NCBI GenBank assembly: GCA_029059925.1
Contig: JAIDVA010000299.1
Span: 1-11,449, forward strand
Reading direction: 5' to 3'
Length of the DNA stretch: 11,449 bases
DNA from: Eubacterium sp.
Lineage (GTDB): Bacteria > Bacillota > Clostridia > Oscillospirales > Acutalibacteraceae
The position numbers were made by a program, and so were the translations under genes. This document shows positions 7,183 to 11,449 of this stretch, in pieces. Positions within the stretch are counted from its first letter, which is position 1; every line of letters starts with the position of its first letter. The notes below the pieces were generated by a model, which saw nothing but the letters and a program-made list of their open reading frames with translations, did no database searches and was not told the DNA's origin.

Positions 7183-7229
7183 TTTTTATTCCTCCTGAAA
7201 ATAAATATAAATAAATTATGTATGCTGAT

Positions 7230-7262
7230 AAAAGGACAAGGAAAGCATATCCTTGTCCTTTT
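7230..7262 (-). other. Strong hairpin at the predicted 5' end of the importer mRNA
   Basis: A perfect 13-bp stem, AAAAGGACAAGGA (7230-7242) and its complement (7250-7262), with a 7-base loop. The predicted transcription start from the promoter at 7268-7296 falls at about 7261, so the mRNA would begin inside this hairpin. It may protect the 5' end. It could instead terminate transcription of the upstream isomerase gene, but the T-run is short (TTTTATC). Confidence 0.7.
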
Positions 7263-7267
7263 AAAGT

Positions 7268-7296
7268 AATCTATCATAATAATTTTATAAAGTCAA
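7268..7296 (-). promoter_or_regulatory. Promoter of the amino-acid importer operon
   Basis: On the minus strand TTGACT (7291-7296) and TAGATT (7268-7273) are spaced exactly 17 bases apart in an A+T-rich stretch, a strong housekeeping-sigma match. It lies about 86 bases before the binding-protein start codon. No competing good promoter was seen in the gap. Confidence 0.75.
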
Positions 7297-7318
7297 CATA
7301 AAATACAATATTAACTGC

Positions 7319-7345
7319 ATAAATATACGCAAAATGTATATTTAT
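7319..7345. repeat. 10-bp inverted repeat upstream of the importer promoter
   Basis: ATAAATATAC (7319-7328) and GTATATTTAT (7336-7345) form a perfect 10-bp inverted repeat with a 7-base spacer. It is A+T-only apart from one G-C pair and has no T-run, so it is a poor terminator. Centred about 70 bases upstream of the predicted start, it could be an operator. I do not recognise the regulator. Confidence 0.5.
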
Positions 7346-7375
7346 TATATAGATTCAAGTGAATTATGTGTGGTT

Positions 7376-8149
7376 TTAATCAGCATTGGCAAGCCATTCA
7401 TACTCGGGAACATAAATTCTTGTTTTGTCCCATGGATCACCGTCAATATGACGGATAAGCCATACGTAATACATCTCATAACCCGGTGCAGTTACCTGCT
7501 GGTGAGCATTTCCGCCTCTTATGCAAAGACAGGTGCCGTTTTCGGTTTTGTATGGTGTGTCGCCCTCAAAGCCTGCACCAAAGCCCTCCGGATGGTCAAA
7601 CTGATAATAATAAAGCTCCGGCTGTGGGTGGTGATGAGGCGGATAGCTTGACCAGCGGCCCGGCTGATTGAAAACCTCACCCATGACCATATTTGAATAG
7701 GGCGCATTGTCAAGGTCAAACATAGTTGATACGATTCTGTGACCTGTACCGTTCCACTGTCCCTTGCCGAATTCCTGATAAAGACAATTATCAGGATTAT
7801 AGAAAACGGGTTCCCATGTTTTTTCATTGTCTGTCATCTGTACAAGGATTTCACTGTCCTCAAGTGCAGTAATTACAGTCTCGGTTTCTTTGCAGAAATG
7901 AACTGCATAAGGTGTTTTTTCAAAAGGATTTTTTCTGCTGCAATTTTCATTGATTTTATCTGCAACAGCAAAATTTACACTGCCTGACAAAAGGAGGACT
8001 GCACACTCATTTTCTTTTTCGTTGATTTTAAGAGTGTCACCTTTTGTCATTTTCTGAACATAAATATCCATCAGCATTTCTGAATTGATACCGTTCATCT
8101 GGCAAAGAATTTTCTTGCCGTTTTCGTCATATTCAGGTTTGAATAGCAT
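7376..8149 (-). CDS. iolB: IolB-like 5-deoxy-glucuronate isomerase, 257 aa
   Basis: Member of the IolB/KduI cupin family. IolB converts 5-deoxy-D-glucuronate to 2-deoxy-5-keto-D-gluconate in myo-inositol breakdown in the cytoplasm. The C-terminal cupin carries the metal site: SSYPPHHHPQPELYYYQF (167-184) supplies His172-174 and Glu178, and GGNAHQQVTAPGYEMYYV (212-229) supplies His216. GFGAGFEG (189-196) and the ending VPEYEWL also resemble IolB. Length is close to the family's usual 260-275. The N-terminal half is more divergent. The start is preceded by AGAGGT. No other inositol gene is present here: upstream is a nucleotide-sugar dehydratase, downstream an amino-acid importer. It could therefore act on another uronate-like sugar. 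The family call is firm; the exact substrate is less so. Confidence 0.8.
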   Translation of the reverse strand: MLFKPEYDENGKKILCQMNGINSEMLMDIYVQKMTKGDTLKINEKENECAVLLLSGSVNFAVADKINENCSRKNPFEKTPYAVHFCKETETVITALEDSEILVQMTDNEKTWEPVFYNPDNCLYQEFGKGQWNGTGHRIVSTMFDLDNAPYSNMVMGEVFNQPGRWSSYPPHHHPQPELYYYQFDHPEGFGAGFEGDTPYKTENGTCLCIRGGNAHQQVTAPGYEMYYVWLIRHIDGDPWDKTRIYVPEYEWLANAD

Positions 8150-8234
8150 TTTCGTTTACCTCTTTATTTTGGATTTGTATTGAAATAAGAGAATATAATC
8201 TCATTTTCGATTAATTGATATGCTGTGCTCGTTT
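8150..8234. other. 85-base gap before the IolB-like gene
   Basis: The gap holds a ribosome binding site (AGAGGT) and, on the minus strand, a possible -10 TATATT without a recognisable -35. No terminator hairpin follows the dehydratase gene, so the isomerase may be transcribed from upstream. Confidence 0.4.
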
Positions 8235-10118
8235 TCAGTTTTCAGCAGGATGATAGTTCGGAACAAACTGCTGCAGCTTTTCACGTACATTGCTTTCGTC
8301 AATATTGTGCAGACTTTCAAGCATCAATGTAAACTGTTCCTTGTCAATGCGTGTCGGCTGATTAACAAAAATCTTTTCATTCGCTGTTTTCTGTCTTGTT
8401 TTAAGTTCTTCATCCAACGCGAGCTCTTCATAAAGCTTTTCGCCCGGGCGAAGACCTGTAATTTTTATTCCAATCTCATCAATAGTAAAGCCGGATAGTC
8501 TGATAAGATTTTCTGCAAGATCCATAATCTTTACAGGCTCACCCATGTCAAGAACAAATATCTCGCCGCCCTTTGCAAGTCCGCCTGCCTGGCAAACAAG
8601 CTGTGCTGCCTCGGGGATTGTCATAAAGTAACGTGTAATATCAGGGTGGGTGACACAAACCGGTCCACCCTTTTCAATCTGCTTTTTAAAGATTGGAATT
8701 ACCGAGCCATGCGAGCCGAGAACATTGCCAAAGCGCACTGCAGCATAGCGTGTGCCTGTACTAACCTCATTCATATATTGAACAATAACCTCGGTCAGTC
8801 TTTTGGTTGCACCCATTACATTTGTCGGATTAACAGCTTTGTCTGTTGAAAGAATAACCATTTTAGGAACTTTGAATTTGTCTGCTGTAAGGGCAACATT
8901 GTATGTACCGATTACATTGTTTTTTACAGCTTCACAAGGTGAATCCTCCATGAGAGGAACATGCTTGTGTGCAGCTGCATGGAATACTACATCAGGTTTG
9001 AATTGCTCAAACACCTCTTCAAGACGCTTGATGTCACGAACTGAGCCTATTCTTACATGAATATTTATACTGTCACCATACTGATCCTTTAAATTATTTG
9101 CAAGCTCAAATGCACAATTTTCATAAATATCAAAAATTACTATAGTTCTTGGATTATATCTTGCACATTGATTGCATATTTCAGAGCCGATTGAGCCTCC
9201 GCCGCCTGTTACAAGAATTGTTGTGTCAATAAGGTAACGGCATACTCTTATGTCAAGCTTAACCTCATCACGTGAAAGAATATCGTTAATTTCAACATTA
9301 CGTGTGCTGCGCATTTTTTTGCTGTCTTTTAAAATCTCCTGCATGGAGGGTGTTGTTTTAACAACCTTTTCAGTTGACACAGCAATTTTGTAAATTTTAT
9401 TAAGTATTTTTTTATCAGCAGATGGTATACAAATTATGATTTCATCAACATTGTATGCCTTAACTAATTGCGGAATTTCATCGCAGCAGCCGGCAATTTT
9501 AACACCCTGAAGTCGTTTTCCTTTTTTTGCCGGGTTATCGTCAACTGCAACAACGGGCATATATTTATTGTTTTGATTCGTTTTCAAATCAGTGATGATT
9601 ACATTTCCTGTATATCCTGCTCCGACAATCATAACTCTTTTGAGATGATTGCGTTTTGTGTATATAACAGAAATTCCTCTGATTTCATTTCTTAATATAC
9701 GATAGCCTATTCTTGGTGCACAGGTGCAGACAATCATAATTGCAAATTCAAGAACATAAGCATAAGCAGGAAGAATTGACTGATGTAAAATCATTCTGAA
9801 AATGATTCTGTCAACAAGGTAGAGTGCAAGCGTATCAAAAAAAGATGCCTGTATGCAGTTCATGATTTCTTGAGTGCCGGCAAAGGTCCATACGCTTTTA
9901 TACAGCTTGAACAGATAGTTGATAAATACAATAATAATACTTAAACCGATTGCGTGATAAGCATTCCACAAAGTGCCGTGATAACCGAATTGGGTTATAT
10001 CACCCCCACCGACTACATAGCAAATTCCGTAATTTGATGTGGCAAAAAGAGTTATGTCAATAAAAGCGAGCATCCATTTTCTAAATGCAGCTTTGATTTT
10101 CGAGTTTTTAAATTCCAT
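8235..10118 (-). CDS. Membrane-bound nucleotide-sugar 4,6-dehydratase/epimerase (CapD/PglF/WbpM family), 627 aa
   Basis: Enzyme that probably removes water from UDP-GlcNAc or a similar nucleotide sugar to give a 4-keto-6-deoxy sugar for capsule, exopolysaccharide or glycoprotein glycan. The N-terminus has about four membrane helices (13-35, 52-74, 88-108, 116-135), then a first Rossmann-like domain with GAGYTGN (166-172). The catalytic short-chain dehydrogenase domain begins with TGGGGSIGSE (304-313) and continues with HAAAHKHVPLME (380-391), STDKAVNPTNVMGATKR (424-440), RFGNVLGS (462-469) and GLRPGEKLYEEL (555-566). The usual catalytic Tyr of YxxxK is replaced by Met435, with Lys439, as in the large WbpM/PglF group. 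The length is normal for the large form. ATG is preceded by GAGGAT at short spacing. It follows the CHAP gene by 60 bases without a terminator, so the two are probably co-transcribed. Confidence 0.93.
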   Translation of the reverse strand: MEFKNSKIKAAFRKWMLAFIDITLFATSNYGICYVVGGGDITQFGYHGTLWNAYHAIGLSIIIVFINYLFKLYKSVWTFAGTQEIMNCIQASFFDTLALYLVDRIIFRMILHQSILPAYAYVLEFAIMIVCTCAPRIGYRILRNEIRGISVIYTKRNHLKRVMIVGAGYTGNVIITDLKTNQNNKYMPVVAVDDNPAKKGKRLQGVKIAGCCDEIPQLVKAYNVDEIIICIPSADKKILNKIYKIAVSTEKVVKTTPSMQEILKDSKKMRSTRNVEINDILSRDEVKLDIRVCRYLIDTTILVTGGGGSIGSEICNQCARYNPRTIVIFDIYENCAFELANNLKDQYGDSINIHVRIGSVRDIKRLEEVFEQFKPDVVFHAAAHKHVPLMEDSPCEAVKNNVIGTYNVALTADKFKVPKMVILSTDKAVNPTNVMGATKRLTEVIVQYMNEVSTGTRYAAVRFGNVLGSHGSVIPIFKKQIEKGGPVCVTHPDITRYFMTIPEAAQLVCQAGGLAKGGEIFVLDMGEPVKIMDLAENLIRLSGFTIDEIGIKITGLRPGEKLYEELALDEELKTRQKTANEKIFVNQPTRIDKEQFTLMLESLHNIDESNVREKLQQFVPNYHPAEN

Positions 10119-10178
10119 TTCATCCTCATTCCATTCGTCATATTCAAAAAACGCGATAAAGAGATTGTCTGCAAAATA

Positions 10179-11396
10179 TTATTTTCGCTTTGCCTTTCTG
10201 GCAGCCGCTGTAAATATTGAAATAATAAATGTAAGCCCTGCAATTGCAGCCGGAATAACATAGAATTGTTTGTTTTGGCTGAGCATTTCTACATTAACAC
10301 CCATTTTGGTGAGTACACTTTGAACATTTTTCTCGGTTGTTATAGTCTGCTGTGTGGTGCCGACGACTTTCCTTTCACTCACTTCACGTGTTGTAACCTC
10401 TGCTACAGCCTCGGTAACCATGAAATCGCACTGCTTGTACAGCTCGTTGTTAGCACATACAACTACGGTAGCCGTACCTGCACCGATTGCTTTGATATCA
10501 CCGTCGGCATCAAGCTCAATGATTCCCTCTTCATCACAGAAATAGCCGACAACTGCAGAAATATTTGAAGGTTCAACTGAATAATTCAGCTTAACTGTAT
10601 CACCGACCTGGAGAGCGTAGGTTGATGCATTGATTGAGAGGGTGTCAAGCTTAATTTGTTCTGTTGTAGTTTCGGCTGTTGTGGCAGTTGTGGAGGTGGT
10701 AGAGCTTCTTATTGTTGTATTCTGGCCGCCTGAACTATTGCCGCCTGATGGTTTTTTAGTTGTTTCGGGAGGGGATGTCGGCTTATCATAATTACCGTTG
10801 CCGGAAGAAGAGCTACCGCTGCCGACTGATGAAAAATCAGGTGCACCATAGCCCATAATTGAACTGATATTGTTATATGGCTTTGAGCCGCTTGAGGTAT
10901 ATTCTCTTGACTTTACCTTGCCTGAGCAGTTGCCTTCGACAGTGTAAACCGTACTTCCCGATGTGCCTGTAACAATGCCTACGTGCTGTGAAGAGCCATT
11001 ACCGCTCCAGTCGAAAAACACAAGGTCACCTGCCTGTGGTGTGTAGCCGCTTGAGCGGGTATGATATCTTCCTTTGTTTGAAAACCAGCTTATCATACTG
11101 TTGCAGTTGCCGCCGCTTGGTATTATGTTGCCGTAAAGCTTGACATTGTTATCGCTGCCTGCTTCGTTAAAGCACCATAATACAAAGGTTGTGCACCATG
11201 CACCCTGATAACCATACCAATCACCGTATTTTGAATATGATGATGAGCCTGTATAACCAACCTCATTTCTGGTGATGGATACAACAGAATTTCTTAATGC
11301 ACTTTCGCTTGCCGCCTGTGCAGAAAATGGTATAAGTGTTGATAATAAAATCAAAAACGACATTGTCGTACACAACACTTTTTTTGAAAACTTCAT
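10179..11396 (-). CDS. Secreted CHAP-domain cell-wall hydrolase with Big_2-like domain and C-terminal membrane anchor, 405 aa
   Basis: Probably a peptidoglycan amidase or endopeptidase acting outside the cell. Order of parts: a signal peptide (1-28, cleavage after AQA); a CHAP domain (about 33-185) with likely catalytic Cys68 in GAWCTTFVLWC, His138 in SQHVGIV and Glu154 in YTVEGNC; a Ser/Gly/Thr/Pro-rich linker (about 186-247); a Big_2-like immunoglobulin fold (about 248-327, with the family's LQVGDTVKLNYSVEP and AIGAGTATVVV); a Thr-rich spacer; and a hydrophobic segment (377-397) followed by a basic tail ARKAKRK. The C-terminus resembles a sorting-signal layout but no LPXTG-like motif precedes it, so it is more likely a plain membrane anchor. 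The ribosome binding site GGGG lies within a small inverted repeat. A possible -10 (TACAAT, minus strand, 11427-11432) is seen; its -35 would be outside the window. A partner dehydratase gene follows. Confidence 0.9.
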   Translation of the reverse strand: MKFSKKVLCTTMSFLILLSTLIPFSAQAASESALRNSVVSITRNEVGYTGSSSYSKYGDWYGYQGAWCTTFVLWCFNEAGSDNNVKLYGNIIPSGGNCNSMISWFSNKGRYHTRSSGYTPQAGDLVFFDWSGNGSSQHVGIVTGTSGSTVYTVEGNCSGKVKSREYTSSGSKPYNNISSIMGYGAPDFSSVGSGSSSSGNGNYDKPTSPPETTKKPSGGNSSGGQNTTIRSSTTSTTATTAETTTEQIKLDTLSINASTYALQVGDTVKLNYSVEPSNISAVVGYFCDEEGIIELDADGDIKAIGAGTATVVVCANNELYKQCDFMVTEAVAEVTTREVSERKVVGTTQQTITTEKNVQSVLTKMGVNVEMLSQNKQFYVIPAAIAGLTFIISIFTAAARKAKRK

Positions 11397-11416
11397 ATAA
11401 TTACCCCGTTAATTAT
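11397..11416 (-). promoter_or_regulatory. Inverted repeat enclosing the ribosome binding site of the CHAP gene
   Basis: ATAATTA (11397-11403) and TAATTAT (11410-11416) are perfect complements around a 6-base loop that contains the GGGG ribosome binding core on the minus strand. The stem ends directly at the ATG. All seven pairs are A-T, so the hairpin is weak. Confidence 0.4.
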
Positions 11417-11449
11417 CTCATAAAAAATTGTATTATGTTATATTTGGAC

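Noticed and set aside
7334..7651. Plus-strand open frame of 105 codons
   Set aside because: It lies antisense over the end of the IolB-like gene, shows no family features and has no convincing ribosome binding site.
8150..8234. Possible inverted repeat GAGA-N6-TCTC before the IolB-like gene
   Set aside because: Only four base pairs on each side; expected by chance.
10119..10181. The frame stays open between the CHAP stop codon and the dehydratase start, suggesting a readthrough fusion
   Set aside because: Twenty sense codons between in-frame genes is expected by chance at this gap length; the TAA stop, the GAGGAT site and the expected N-terminus of the dehydratase support two genes.
10266..10568. 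Plus-strand open frame of 100 codons within the CHAP gene
   Set aside because: Antisense to the Big_2-like region of a well-supported gene, with no recognisable protein pattern.
10707..10800. Low-complexity Thr/Ser/Gly/Pro coding stretch as a DNA repeat
   Set aside because: Codons vary and no exact repeat unit is present; it is an ordinary protein linker.

Overview
All ten genes lie on the minus strand. The A+T-rich composition, strong AGGAGG-type ribosome binding sites, a Bce-type resistance module, and a secreted CHAP protein with Thr/Ser-rich linkers and a Big_2-like domain suggest a Gram-positive anaerobe of the Clostridia, perhaps an Oscillospiraceae/Ruminococcus-like gut bacterium. Phylum-level placement is fairly safe; the genus cannot be settled from this window. 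There are no RNA genes, insertion sequences, phage genes or CRISPR arrays, and no gene-free stretch above 300 bases.

Read in the direction of transcription (high to low coordinates), the window has three functional blocks. (1) Cell envelope, 11396 to 7376: a secreted, probably membrane-tethered CHAP amidase/peptidase with a Big_2-like domain; a membrane-bound CapD/PglF-type nucleotide-sugar dehydratase 60 bases downstream; then an IolB-like 5-deoxy-glucuronate isomerase with no other inositol gene nearby. (2) A polar amino-acid ABC importer, 7182 to 4810: lipoprotein binding protein, permease, ATPase. It has its own promoter (7268-7296), a strong hairpin at the predicted 5' end of the mRNA, an internal terminator after the binding-protein gene and a strong final terminator at 4759-4796. 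(3) A complete Bce-type antimicrobial-peptide sensing and detoxification module, 4629 to 39: response regulator, short intramembrane-sensing kinase, then ATPase and 10-TM permease. A perfect TTACA-N4-TGTAA operator sits upstream of the ATPase gene, as expected for a BceR-like regulator.

The most notable observation is that the amino-acid binding protein appears to be a natural circular permutant. The segment that normally forms the C-terminal end of the fold (second hinge strand, last helices, terminal Tyr-Phe-Gly) sits directly after the lipoprotein signal, before the segment that normally begins the mature protein; the polypeptide ends where that moved segment would normally start. Both halves are complete and joined in frame. 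If right, the two lobes would be linked by one hinge strand instead of two.

The gene order and motifs are read directly; substrates, promoter activity and operator use are inferred.
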